Numbered from the stretch's first letter, positions 1-8,973 are shown. The stretch is 64,000 bases of DNA from Paracoccaceae bacterium (GCA_004153385.1 SDAL01000001.1:310001-374000), one strand, 5' to 3'. Made by a program: numbers and translations. The notes: generated by a model from the letters alone, not told the origin.

Positions 1-18
1 GATATTAAAGGACAAAGT

Positions 19-315
19 ATGGCCGATAGTGATGATGAATATGTCTATGACGAGGTCAGCGGCGAATGGCGTCCCGCGTCTGAAATGGCCCAAGCATCGG
101 GCCCGGAGGTTACCGATTCACAAGGCACTGTACTGGCCGATGGCGACAGTGTGACACTGATCAAGGATCTGAAAGTCAAGGGCGCCAACCAGACGCTCAA
201 GCGTGGAACCGTGATCAAATCCATTCGCCTGACCGATGATCCCGATCTGGTGGATTGCCGCCATGACGCGATCAAGGGGCTGGTGTTGCGCACGGAGTTC
301 TTGCGGAAACGCTGA
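19..315 (+). CDS. PhnA-domain (YjdM-like) protein without zinc ribbon
   Basis: A 98-residue protein. From about residue 33 to the end it follows the PhnA/YjdM C-terminal domain pattern: GTVLADGDSVTLIKDLKVKG, then a TVIKSIRL segment, a VDC segment and a closing LRTEFLRKR. YjdM of E. coli carries an N-terminal zinc ribbon with paired cysteines. Here the matching stretch (YVYDEVSGEW) has none, and the only cysteine lies inside the C-terminal domain. The start at 19 follows AAAGGA with 6 nt spacing. Despite its name, the family has no proven role in phosphonate breakdown, so I assign only the domain. It is encoded alone, facing a convergent unknown gene. Confidence 0.8.
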   Translation: MADSDDEYVYDEVSGEWRPASEMAQASGPEVTDSQGTVLADGDSVTLIKDLKVKGANQTLKRGTVIKSIRLTDDPDLVDCRHDAIKGLVLRTEFLRKR

Positions 316-388
316 CCAACTGCCTTTGGCAAATGCGCCCTGTTTTATGGGCGCATTATACCGGCTTCGCTCGGGCAATGAGGGGCTT

Positions 389-1264
389 TCAGGGGCGGAT
401 GAACTCCACACCCGGCATGGCCGCGATCTGGTCGATATCGGCTTCGTAGATTTCGGTGACCGAATCGACAAGATCCTCGTCCCAACCGGGCATGTCTGCA
501 TCAATACGCAACGCGTTTTCGGTTGCGTATTTATCCAAAAATGCTGTGGTGATATCCCGACGCTCCTCGATCGATTGCGGTGGGGTGTCACGCAGATATT
601 GCTTGTATCGCGTCAAGCCTTCTTCGCTCACCAGGGATTGCAAAATCATGTTTTCGCCGTTGAGTGCCAGATCGTCGGGCAGTCCCGCAAGGCTGCGCAT
701 CACCTCCGGCCAGATAAGCGGAAGATCTTCGTTGCACCATAAAACCAGCCGGTGACCGCGTGCGGTCTGCACCATGCTTTCTATGATCGGTGCCCAGCGC
801 AGATCCAGTGGATCGAAACCGTTCATCAGATCCTCGTAAGGCAGGTCCTTTTCGCGCCGCACCAGCGACGGGATCAGCACGGCAGGGTTGATCAGCGCCA
901 TGTAGAATTCGATATCGGCGTTAGGAAAGATATTGGCCAGCGGCGGCAGCTTGTCCGGCACCATATCGTAAAACCCCTTGTCAGATATCACCCGCGTCGG
1001 CACGCACATGAAAAACTCATGGCTGAAGACGATCCTCTCCACATTTTCCTGCTGGGTCACGGCGGAGAGAAGCGCATCCGATGCTGCCGGATCGGCGGAC
1101 GCGCCGCGCAAGCTGCGCAAGGTATCGCGTAGCAGCATCCGGTAATGGCGGGGATGGGGAACAACGACATTATGGTGGGATAAATGCTGGGGGTTGCGCG
1201 ACAGGCTACGGATGAGCCGGTCTTCGTCTGTCGCATGTGCCCCGAGATGAAAAACAACCTGCAT
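389..1264 (-). CDS. Conserved-looking protein of unknown function
   Basis: An open frame coding for 291 residues from the ATG at 1264. The frame can be extended upstream to 1321, but the MQVVFHLGAHATDEDRL start reads like a natural N terminus. That N terminus, a hydrophobic strand followed by HLGAH, resembles the first strand and loop of sulfotransferase-like P-loop proteins (HIGAHKTGTT type). It lacks the expected Lys-Thr/Ser, so the similarity is weak. No signal peptide or membrane segment is visible, and the composition is that of a soluble mixed alpha/beta protein. It is divergent from the ABC permease at 1379 and the two share about 110 bp of promoter DNA. Coding-like composition supports a real gene; the function is unknown. 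Confidence 0.65.
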   Translation of the reverse strand: MQVVFHLGAHATDEDRLIRSLSRNPQHLSHHNVVVPHPRHYRMLLRDTLRSLRGASADPAASDALLSAVTQQENVERIVFSHEFFMCVPTRVISDKGFYDMVPDKLPPLANIFPNADIEFYMALINPAVLIPSLVRREKDLPYEDLMNGFDPLDLRWAPIIESMVQTARGHRLVLWCNEDLPLIWPEVMRSLAGLPDDLALNGENMILQSLVSEEGLTRYKQYLRDTPPQSIEERRDITTAFLDKYATENALRIDADMPGWDEDLVDSVTEIYEADIDQIAAMPGVEFIRP

Positions 1265-1378
1265 ACTGTTTATTCCTGACAATTCTGAGCGCACCCTAGC
1301 CTTGCTCGGCTTTACAGGCAAACGGCTTTCGGGCTAAGCGCGTTGGACAATAGTCCACGCAATTTCTCAGGATTTGGC

Positions 1379-3067
1379 ATGCAGGTGTTATCGTCACTGT
1401 TCAAAAAAGCCGGATCCCGGCCGGGCAGGCGTGGGGGCATGTCGGCCACGCGTATGTGGTCTGCTTTCGCGCTGGGCGTGGCGGCCCTTGTTCTGGCCCC
1501 GATCATAGCCGTGATCGGAATTGCCCTGCATCCTACCGAAAACATCTGGCCTCACCTGATTTCAACCGCATTGCCGCGCTATCTCGGCAACACCGCGATA
1601 CTTGCGCTGGGCGTAGGGTTGCTTACGGCAATGATCGGGGCAGGGGCGGGGTGGCTGGTATCGATCTACCGCTTTCCCGGGCGGCGCTGGTTGGAATGGG
1701 CCCTGCTTTTCCCGCTCGCCGTGCCGGCTTATGTCGGGGCCTATGCGCTGGTCGATTTTCTTGATTATTCGGGTCCGCTGCAAATTCTGTTGCGTGAGAC
1801 ATTCGGCTGGAACAACGCTCAGGATTACTGGTTTCCGGTGATCCGGTCGCGTTGGGCGGCGGTCTTGGTGCTGGCGTTTGCCTTCTATCCCTATGCCTAC
1901 CTTCTGGCACGCAATGCCTTTCACGAACAGTCGGGGGCCAGTTTCGAAGTGGCTCGCGCCTTGGGGTGCGGGCCGGTGTCCCTGTTCTGGCGCGTGGGGC
2001 TACCGCTCGCGCGTCCGGCGATTGTGGCAGGAGCGGCGATTGCCATGATGGAAGCCGTGGCCGATTTTGGGGTGGTGGATTATTTCGGTGTGCAAACTCT
2101 GACCACGGGTATCTTTACCACATGGCTTGAGGCTGGAAACGCAGGCGGGGCCGCCCAGATCGCGCTTGTGATCTTAGGGGTCGTCTTCGCGCTTTTCGCG
2201 GTTGAAAAGATCGGGCGCCGTCATGCACGTTATTACCAATCCGCCCGCCAAAGCCGGCCGATCTCGCGTATTCCCCTTACGCCTTGGGCGGGCTGGACGG
2301 CGTTCGGTTTGTGTCTGATTCCGGTTGTGGCAGGGTTTGTGCTGCCGGTTGCGGTGATCGGCGCGCACGCGATTGCCAATGCGCAGGCGTGGGGCGGGGC
2401 AGGTCTGGTGCGTGCGGTGTATCACACATTGGTCACCGGCGGAGTTGCCGCAGCACTGTGTGTGACGGTGGCGCTGGTGATGGTGTACGGCGTGCGCCTT
2501 TCCGGGCGCGGGCTTGTGCGGGCGGTTCTGCCGTTGACCGCATTGGGATATGCCGCGCCGGGGGCGGTTCTGGCCGTTGGCATTCTGATCCCTCTGGCGG
2601 CTGTTGATCACAGGCTGGCCGATGGTATCTGGGCCGTGACCGGACGCGATCCGGGGCTGTTGCTGACAGGCAGCGGGTTTGCGATCATCCTTGCCTATAT
2701 CGTGCGGTTCTTTGCCTTGGCACAAGGGGCGGCGGATAGCGCCTTTGGTCGTGTGCCTCCGTCCTTGCCGATGGCGGCGCGCTCTTTAGGCCGCTCCTTG
2801 GGGCAGGTGCTGCGCCAGATCTATGTGCCGTTGATGCGCAGCTCTGTCGGATCGGCGCTGTTGTTGGTGTTTGTGGAATGCGTGAAGGAGCTGCCGGCCA
2901 CGATGCTGCTTCGGCCTTTCAATTACGAAACATTGGCCACCCGCGTGCATGAGAAAGCCAGTTTGGAAAATCTGGGCGATGCATCACCGCCTGCGTTACT
3001 TGTGATGGGGGTAGGTTTGTTGGCTATGCTGGTTCTGGCGCGCACCAACCTGCGTAAACTGCGTTGA
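1379..3067 (+). CDS. Fe(III)-type ABC transporter permease (FbpB/AfuB family)
   Basis: An inner-membrane permease of about 562 residues built from two fused permease modules, as in FbpB/SfuB/AfuB. Hydrophobic segments run through the whole length. Two EAA-type cytoplasmic loops are visible, one near ARALGCGPVSLFWRVGLPLA and one near AARSLGRSLGQVLRQIYVPL; these dock the ATPase. The frame can start at a TTG (1343), an ATG at 1379 preceded by CAGGA, or an ATG at 1439. I prefer 1379. Family members import ferric iron released by a periplasmic binding protein (FbpA) with an ATPase (FbpC). Neither partner is beside it in the window, so this is an orphan permease or its partners are elsewhere. Confidence 0.88.
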   Translation: MQVLSSLFKKAGSRPGRRGGMSATRMWSAFALGVAALVLAPIIAVIGIALHPTENIWPHLISTALPRYLGNTAILALGVGLLTAMIGAGAGWLVSIYRFPGRRWLEWALLFPLAVPAYVGAYALVDFLDYSGPLQILLRETFGWNNAQDYWFPVIRSRWAAVLVLAFAFYPYAYLLARNAFHEQSGASFEVARALGCGPVSLFWRVGLPLARPAIVAGAAIAMMEAVADFGVVDYFGVQTLTTGIFTTWLEAGNAGGAAQIALVILGVVFALFAVEKIGRRHARYYQSARQSRPISRIPLTPWAGWTAFGLCLIPVVAGFVLPVAVIGAHAIANAQAWGGAGLVRAVYHTLVTGGVAAALCVTVALVMVYGVRLSGRGLVRAVLPLTALGYAAPGAVLAVGILIPLAAVDHRLADGIWAVTGRDPGLLLTGSGFAIILAYIVRFFALAQGAADSAFGRVPPSLPMAARSLGRSLGQVLRQIYVPLMRSSVGSALLLVFVECVKELPATMLLRPFNYETLATRVHEKASLENLGDASPPALLVMGVGLLAMLVLARTNLRKLR

Positions 3068-3193
3068 TATCGCGGTTTGCAGGGTCTTGAACCGCCATTG
3101 CCGGAAAGCATTGCAAAAAAAATGCGCTGTTTTTCAAAAAAATGACCTCACCCACTGGACGCGTGAAATATTTTGGCATATTTGCACTCGCGT

Positions 3194-3269
3194 GCCTCTA
3201 TAGCTCAGCTGGTAGAGCAACTGATTTGTAATCAGTAGGTCCCGGGTTCGATCCCTGGTGGGGGCACCA
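3194..3269 (+). tRNA. tRNA-Thr(TGT)
   Basis: A complete 76-nt cloverleaf. The seven-base acceptor stem GCCTCTA pairs with TGGGGGC using G-T wobbles. The anticodon loop TTTGTAA gives anticodon TGT (reads ACA and related Thr codons). The T loop is TTCGATC, and CCA is encoded. Confidence 0.97.
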
Positions 3270-4472
3270 TTTATCAAAATGTATCAGTGCTATGCGGACC
3301 ACAGAGGTGATCGAATATCATGTCTGCGTAGGGTTCGCGCCGTGCTGCTGCCCCTCCCTTTGTGTATCGGTTTCACGGGTCGCGCATCTCATTTGCCGTC
3401 AGATGCCAATTTACAAAACACGCCGGCCCGCTGAGCATGTGCAGGCCGCCCATCAGGCAGGCACGCCTTTGCGTAAACACATGTAAAGGCAGACGGTCCT
3501 CCATGGTGTTTGACAAAGATCATAATGGACCTGTTTTCTAAGCCCCGAAGCCGATTGCCGGCTGTATTGTTTAATGAATAGAAGCAATATCAGGGTCTTG
3601 AAGGGATGGCGAACGCCGCCCCAGCGGGTGAGCGACCTCAGACCGACCAAATCTTGATGATCGGTGCGGCGCAGATGCCGGACGCGGCGGAGTTTGGCGA
3701 GACGGGCGAGGAAGGGGACCTTGACGCGCCTTGGCGCAGACCGGGCGAACATGGCGGTTGTTTGAGCTCGTCGGCGCAGCAATACCACCACGACTGATCA
3801 CTCTCACTTTCATTGCCAACTTTGGTTTGTTCCGTATGGCGTAGGGAGCAATCCGCTAGTGTGTGTCGGGTTTGGACGCACAGCAGCTCGGCTTGAGTAA
3901 GGTTGGAATTTCAATTTTTGTTGAAGGTGAATGCCACGATCGAGGTGCCCGACGGGGTAAGCCGCGCCTTTGACAACTCCGAGGCTACGCCACGCCTTAT
4001 GCCGCGCGCAAAAGATAGTCTACGTGGTGTGTTTGGCTGAGGCGTAGCCGGTTGGCCTACAGGTTGAACATCGCGGTCGCATCGGTTGATCTGCACAGCG
4101 GCAACCTGCGCCGGGAAACCGGGCGCGCGCACAATTGCGCAGGCCATTGCGATCCCGCTCAAGAAAAAAGGTGTCTCGCGCGGTCAATATCATCCGGGGA
4201 ACATGGCGCACCATGGCGGTCCCAAAATCGGTGTTCAGATACAATGGGACAAAGTGCCGACTGGTCGGCAGAGGCTCGCAGCTTCGGTGGACGTATCGCT
4301 TAAAGGAGGTGCGGCTGGCGTGGAGCATCCAGAGGCCACAGGCGCAAGCTGACTGGACTGTCCTTCGGTACTCAAAGGGGCGTTGTGTCCCTTAGTTCCA
4401 AATGAAAAATAGCAATATCGAAGCCGCAGACCTAAAATCTTTTACAAATCAAATAATTACAATGAGGTGATT
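3270..4472. other. 1.2 kb without a convincing gene between two tRNA genes
   Basis: Several short overlapping frames exist on both strands, none with recognisable domains, a good ribosome site or consistent codon use. The longest is about 112 residues on the minus strand at 3453-3791. A short stop-to-stop frame around 3905-4040 has somewhat coding-like composition. The stretch may be decayed DNA from an old insertion next to tRNA-Thr. I saw no transposase, integrase or copy of the tRNA 3' end. Confidence 0.5.
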
Positions 4473-4546
4473 TGGAGCGGGTAGCGGGAATCGAACCCGC
4501 GCGTTCAGCTTGGGAAGCTGACAGGCTACCATTACATCATACCCGC
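4473..4546 (-). tRNA. tRNA-Gly(CCC)
   Basis: Read on the minus strand this is a 74-nt cloverleaf. The acceptor stem GCGGGTA pairs with TACCCGC, the anticodon stem TCAGC/GCTGA encloses loop TTCCCAA (anticodon CCC), the T loop is TTCGATT, and CCA is encoded. It reads the GGG codon. Confidence 0.96.
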
Positions 4547-4761
4547 GCTGGGGCTGTATTTATTGTGTAAGACCTGCGGCTGCAAGCGAAAATCTGAGAT
4601 GTATCGGGAAAATCGCGTGATCCTACCGCGTGGTTTTGCCGATACAGACCGTTTCGATAAGGTGGCGCCAATTTGGCGTGACACACTGGGCGCATATGCT
4701 TTGTGTATCACGCGCGGTGGCTTGGCGGGATATGGCTGTCGGGTCCGTGGTCGGGCCGGTT

Positions 4762-6777
4762 TCATCCCCGCTTGCGACGCCTGCGACCATCGCCGCTGCC
4801 GTTGGTATTGAAACTGACATCAGGCAGGGGTGCAATCGCACGCAACTGCGTAAAAGGATCAGTGGCATGTGGCAAGGCGTTGGCGGCTACGAAATGCTCT
4901 TGAAATTTCGGCTCGATCGCGGTTTCGATCTTGTGGATTTTATGGACCTGCGCCTCGATCTGGCGGCGGGCCTTGCACGAACACAGCGCCATCTGGGCGC
5001 CTGTTCCCGCCGCATTGCCCGCCGAGGTCACTTGATCCAGAGGCACATCGGGGATCATGCCAAGCACCATCGCATGTTTGGCGCTGATATGCGCGCCAAA
5101 GGCACCGGCAAGCACGACCCTGTCGACCGCGTCCACACCCATTTCATCCATCAATAACCGCGCGCCCGCATAAAGCGCGGATTTCGCCAGTTGAATGGCG
5201 CGGATATCGCCTTGGGTCACTGTGATCAGCGGACCATCAGGGCGCGCATCATGGATGACATATTCATGTGTACGCCCTGCGGGCTGGCTGCGCGGGCTGC
5301 CGATCTGCGCGGCCGAGCCGATCAGGCCGGAGGCATCGCAGATACCGCTCATGCGCATTTCGGCCACAGCCTCGATAATGCCCGACCCGCAGATGCCGGT
5401 GATCTGCGGCGTGCCGAATTCCGGCGTGTCGGACCAGTGGTCGTTGCCGATGATGCAAAAACGCGGCTCTTTGGTCAGTGGATCGATGCGAATTTTCTCG
5501 ATCGCGCCTGGGGCTGCGCGCTGCCCCGAGGAGATTTGCGCGCCCTCGAAGGCGGGTCCCGTCGGCGAGGAACACGCCAGAACACGTTTGGAATTGCCCA
5601 GAATGATCTCGGCATTGGTGCCGACATCGACGATTAGCGACAGCTCTTCGCGGGCCTCGGGGGCCTCAGACAGGGCCACGGCGGCCGCGTCAGCCCCCAC
5701 ATGCCCTGCAATCAGCGGCAGGATATAGCACCGTCCCGCAGGGGCGATGGTGGTAAGGCCGACATCGCGCGCATGCAGGTTCAGGCTGTCGGATGTGGCC
5801 AGCGCAAAGGGGGCCTGTCCCAGCTCGACAGGATCAATTCCCAAAAGCAGATGGTGCATCACGGGGTTGCACACGACCGTGGCCTCCATGATGTCATGCG
5901 GGTCAATGCCCGCATCTTCGGCCAGAGTGGTGGCAAGCGTGCCCATGGCATCTTGCACGACGCGGGTCATTTCAACCTCGCCGCCCGGGTTCATCATCAC
6001 ATAGGAGACGCGGCTCATCAGATCCTCGCCAAACCGGATCTGCGGGTTCATCACACCCGAGGACACCAGAACACGCCCGTCATCGAGTGCTACAAGATGG
6101 CCTGCGATGGTGGTCGAGCCCAGATCAATGGCCAGCCCGTAAAGCGGGGCCTCGCGCAGACCCGGCCATAGGCCGGTCAGTTCCGCGCCCTGACCTGCGT
6201 CATGAACCGCCGCCGTAACCTGCCAGTTGCCCTTGCGCAGCGCCGGTTGCAACTGGCGCAAAACCGCCAGATCCGCGCCAAGGCCGGTGATGCCCCATTC
6301 GCGCTCCAGCGCCTGTGCCAGACGTTGGAAATCGCCCGAAGGCTCGTGCATATCGGGCTGGGTCACCTCTACCAGATAGGGGCGTGTGGCCGGATCCATC
6401 ACCATGACACGCTCTGTCGCGGATTTGCGGATGACCTGTTTGTGCACCTGACTTTCTGCCGGCACATCGATCACCACATCCCCCTCGATACACGCCTGAC
6501 ATCCCAAACGGCGTCCGGGCTTCAGGCCCCGCACCCGGTCATAGCGCGCCTCGACCGCATTCACATCGCTGAGCGCATCTTGGGCCACATGCACGCCGTG
6601 TTTGGAAAAATCGCCATAGCCCGGCGCGACCTGACATTTCGAACAGATGCCGCGCCCGCCACACACAGAATCAAGATCCACACCAAGACTGCGCGCGGCT
6701 TGCAAAACCGCAGTGCCCTTGGCCACGCGCCCGCGTTTGCCCGAGGGGGTAAATATCACCAGCGCGTCATCGGCCAT
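4762..6777 (-). CDS. RACo-type corrinoid activation protein (2Fe-2S + ASKHA ATPase)
   Basis: A 671-residue protein from the ATG at 6777; an upstream in-frame extension to 6855 looks non-coding. The N-terminal ferredoxin domain has cluster cysteines C39-x5-C45-x2-C48 and C93 (CGGRGICSKC, then RLGC). The rest is the DUF4445/ASKHA part. It shows an actin-like phosphate motif (AIDLGSTTIAGH, about residue 215), a second one (IVDVGTNAEI, about 382) and GICGSGIIEA. Known members use ATP to return inactive cob(II)alamin of a corrinoid protein to cob(I)alamin for methyl transfer from methylated amines, betaines or aryl ethers. No methyltransferase or corrinoid protein is nearby, so the substrate is unknown. 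It follows the FAD monooxygenase by about 96 bp on the same strand. Confidence 0.9.
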   Translation of the reverse strand: MADDALVIFTPSGKRGRVAKGTAVLQAARSLGVDLDSVCGGRGICSKCQVAPGYGDFSKHGVHVAQDALSDVNAVEARYDRVRGLKPGRRLGCQACIEGDVVIDVPAESQVHKQVIRKSATERVMVMDPATRPYLVEVTQPDMHEPSGDFQRLAQALEREWGITGLGADLAVLRQLQPALRKGNWQVTAAVHDAGQGAELTGLWPGLREAPLYGLAIDLGSTTIAGHLVALDDGRVLVSSGVMNPQIRFGEDLMSRVSYVMMNPGGEVEMTRVVQDAMGTLATTLAEDAGIDPHDIMEATVVCNPVMHHLLLGIDPVELGQAPFALATSDSLNLHARDVGLTTIAPAGRCYILPLIAGHVGADAAAVALSEAPEAREELSLIVDVGTNAEIILGNSKRVLACSSPTGPAFEGAQISSGQRAAPGAIEKIRIDPLTKEPRFCIIGNDHWSDTPEFGTPQITGICGSGIIEAVAEMRMSGICDASGLIGSAAQIGSPRSQPAGRTHEYVIHDARPDGPLITVTQGDIRAIQLAKSALYAGARLLMDEMGVDAVDRVVLAGAFGAHISAKHAMVLGMIPDVPLDQVTSAGNAAGTGAQMALCSCKARRQIEAQVHKIHKIETAIEPKFQEHFVAANALPHATDPFTQLRAIAPLPDVSFNTNGSGDGRRRRKRG

Positions 6778-6873
6778 CAGAAAATTCCTTTGTTCGTCAC
6801 ATGCCGTTCTAAAGGCAGAGTGGCGCCACGCAAACCCCAACAATGGCCATGCCAACCGGATAAAAGATCAAGC

Positions 6874-8058
6874 TTAACTTGAGCCTTGTTGCAAGGCGGC
6901 TGTGGCATCATAGTCGTAGACCCAGTCGAACCGGCCCAGTAGGGCGTGCGGTGCCAGACGCGACAGCGCCTGCAAGCCCAGATGCCCCACCGTACGCGAT
7001 ACGCCTGACAGGTGATAATTGCGCGCGTTGCCTTGCGCGGCTTTCACGATTTTTTCGCACCGTACCTGACGGGCGGCCTGATAGGCTGCAAAGGCCACGT
7101 TGTCCTCCTCGTGCTGGCTCAGGGACTGTGCCAGAATCCATGCATCCTCCAGCGCCATATTAGCCCCTTGCGCCATAAAGGGCAGGGTAGGATGGACAGC
7201 ATCCCCGATGATGACGCAGCGCGGCCCGTGCCAGCGCGGGGCCACCGGATGGCGGAACAACCCCCACAGATAAGGGTCCTCGATCCGCTCCAGCCAGCCG
7301 CGTACACGTGGGCAGAAATCGCTGAACGCCATACGCAGGGACATCGGATCATCGCGCAGATGCCAGCTTTCCTCGGCCCAGCGGTTGCGCTCCTCCACCG
7401 CGACAATGTTGCGCAGCCCGCCTGCCAGCGGATAGCTGGTCACGTGTTTCTTGACCCCCATGAACACCTCTGCCACAGGCGGGGCGTCGGGGTCTTCTTC
7501 AATCAGGCCACGCCATGCCACCTGATGGGTAAAAAACGGTGCCACGCGCCCGTTGAGCGCCGTGCGCACCTTGGAGTGCAGCCCGTCCGCGCCAATCAGC
7601 AGGCCGGGCCGCAGTTCCTGCCCTTGGGCCATTTTCAGCACCGGCCCGTCTGGATCAAGTGTCACATCGGCTACCGATTGCAGCAGCCGGATCTGCACGC
7701 CTGCCTCGCGTGCGCCTTGTGCCAGCAGATCGATCAGGCGCGCGCGATGGACAAAATGATAGGGCGCATCGGGGCGCAGCCGTCCCATGGGAAGATGTGC
7801 CACAGGTGTATCGCTCTCGCCATTGCGCAGATCGACCGCGTGGATCGACGGGCCGGTCGCGCGCAGTTCATCGCCCAGCCCCAGCGCATCCAGCACACGC
7901 GCACCATTGGGCGAAATCTGCAGACCTGCGCCGATATCGCTCAGACTATCGGCACGTTCCAACAGCTCGACCTGCGCACCGCGCAGCGCCAAGGCACGCG
8001 CCACCGCAAGTCCGGCCACGCCAGCCCCCAAAACGGTAATTTTCCTGCCCATCAGCAT
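6874..8058 (-). CDS. FAD-dependent monooxygenase (salicylate hydroxylase/UbiH-like)
   Basis: A 394-residue class A flavoprotein monooxygenase. It has an N-terminal Rossmann GxGxxG (VLGAGVAGLAVARAL) ending in an acidic ELLER, the DG motif (LLIGADGLHSKVR, about residue 155) and the GD motif (VIIGDAVHPTLPFMAQG, about residue 285). These bind FAD and NAD(P)H. The closest architecture is salicylate 1-monooxygenase and related aromatic hydroxylases; the actual substrate cannot be read from sequence. I chose the ATG at 8058 because GGAGGG lies 7 nt upstream; ATGs at 8076 and 8052 are alternatives. It lies between dksA and the RACo gene, all on the minus strand. Confidence 0.88.
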   Translation of the reverse strand: MLMGRKITVLGAGVAGLAVARALALRGAQVELLERADSLSDIGAGLQISPNGARVLDALGLGDELRATGPSIHAVDLRNGESDTPVAHLPMGRLRPDAPYHFVHRARLIDLLAQGAREAGVQIRLLQSVADVTLDPDGPVLKMAQGQELRPGLLIGADGLHSKVRTALNGRVAPFFTHQVAWRGLIEEDPDAPPVAEVFMGVKKHVTSYPLAGGLRNIVAVEERNRWAEESWHLRDDPMSLRMAFSDFCPRVRGWLERIEDPYLWGLFRHPVAPRWHGPRCVIIGDAVHPTLPFMAQGANMALEDAWILAQSLSQHEEDNVAFAAYQAARQVRCEKIVKAAQGNARNYHLSGVSRTVGHLGLQALSRLAPHALLGRFDWVYDYDATAALQQGSS

Positions 8059-8087
8059 CCGGTTGCCCTCCGTCAAAACGCCGCAAC

Positions 8088-8112
8088 CACCGGCATGGGC
8101 TGCATGCCGGTG
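8088..8112 (-). terminator. Perfect 10-bp hairpin after dksA
   Basis: CACCGGCATG and CATGCCGGTG flank a 5-nt loop, about 30 bp past the dksA stop codon. There is no U-tract. A second 18-bp palindrome, GATACGCGCGCGCGTATC, sits at 8127-8144 across the dksA stop. Together they are a plausible 3'-end structure for dksA. Confidence 0.4.
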
Positions 8113-8142
8113 ATCAGATCTGTTCCGATACGCGCGCGCGTA

Positions 8143-8565
8143 TCAGTCGTCGCGGTGGACCCGTTCGCGGCGTTCGTGGCGTTCTTGCGCCTCAAGTGTC
8201 ATTGTGGCGATCGGGCGGGCATCAAGACGGCGCAGGGAAATTTGCTCGCCGGTTTTTTCGCAATAGCCGAACTCGCCGGAGTCCAGCCGGCGCAGGGCGG
8301 CGTCGATCTTGTTGACCAGTTTGCGCTGGCGGTCGCGTGTGCGCAGCTCCAACGACCGGTCGGTTTCTTCGGAGGCGCGATCGGATACATCCGGCACGCT
8401 GCGCGCGGATTGTGACAAACCTTCAAGCGTTTCTGCGGATTGCTCGAGAAGTTCGTGTTTCCAAGTAAGGAGCTTTTGACGAAAATAGTCCATCTGACGC
8501 TCGTTCATGAACGGCTCGTCCTCGGTCGGGCGGTATTCGTCCGTGAGAGAGTTATCGGGTTTCAT
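8143..8565 (-). CDS. dksA: RNA polymerase-binding transcription factor DksA (single-cysteine type)
   Basis: A 140-residue DksA/TraR protein from the ATG at 8565 (AAAGG upstream). DksA binds the RNA polymerase secondary channel and with ppGpp adjusts rRNA and amino-acid promoters. The coiled-coil tip residues are kept (DVSDRA: D59, D62, A64), followed by the family hallmark SLELRTRDRQRKL. The zinc finger is degenerate: of four cysteines only C102 (GYCEKTGEQI) remains, and the second CxxC is replaced within RPIATMTLEA. Single-cysteine DksA proteins that still work are known from Rhodobacter sphaeroides. It is transcribed upstream of the monooxygenase gene, from a 408-bp gene-free region. Confidence 0.93.
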   Translation of the reverse strand: MKPDNSLTDEYRPTEDEPFMNERQMDYFRQKLLTWKHELLEQSAETLEGLSQSARSVPDVSDRASEETDRSLELRTRDRQRKLVNKIDAALRRLDSGEFGYCEKTGEQISLRRLDARPIATMTLEAQERHERRERVHRDD

Positions 8566-8973
8566 GACTGGCCTTTCTGTGGTGCCTGACCCTTGATGTA
8601 ATGGAAGCGCACCCGACGGGCACACGGGGCTGCCTCACGCCGGTCAGATAGCGCAACTACAGGCATTTGTCACGCCTGAGCACACTTGCGACAGTGATGA
8701 AGGACGAATGATGCAAACTTGCGCGTCCCGCAGGAGCGTTTGTCATGCACCTGTCATTCAAGTCGTGATTTTTGCCCTGAATTCAGCCCCGAAGCAGCGA
8801 TGCATCGGGTTAGCAGCCATCTCAAGGCGGGGTGTTGACCGTGAACACCCATCATGGAAGCGCGCATATGATTCGGACGGTCAGGGCCAGCGCCTTTCCC
8901 CCGGGGACCGGGGTACGGGCACGCAAAAGGGGGCCGAAGCCCCCTTTAGTGGTCTGGTGGCGCGCGTCGCAGA
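8566..8973. other. Intergenic region upstream of dksA
   Basis: About 400 bp between the start of dksA and the end of the nlpD-like gene. It must hold the dksA promoter. The end nearest the nlpD-like gene carries that gene's terminator (8926-8947). No other gene is seen. Confidence 0.6.
8926..8947 (-). terminator. Rho-independent terminator of the nlpD-like gene
   Basis: Perfect 9-bp stem AAAGGGGGC/GCCCCCTTT with a 4-nt loop. On the minus strand the loop is TTCG and the stem runs into TTTTGC. It sits 26 bp after the nlpD-like stop codon. Confidence 0.82.

Noticed and set aside
1343-1378. TTG start for the ABC permease
   Set aside because: It adds 12 polar residues without a ribosome site; the ATG at 1379 is better placed.
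3453-3791. 112-codon minus-strand frame between the tRNA genes
   Set aside because: Arg/Leu-rich, no ribosome site and no recognised family; not enough to call a gene.
7012-8415. 467-codon plus-strand frame across the monooxygenase and dksA genes
   Set aside because: Antisense to two well-supported genes and without recognisable features.
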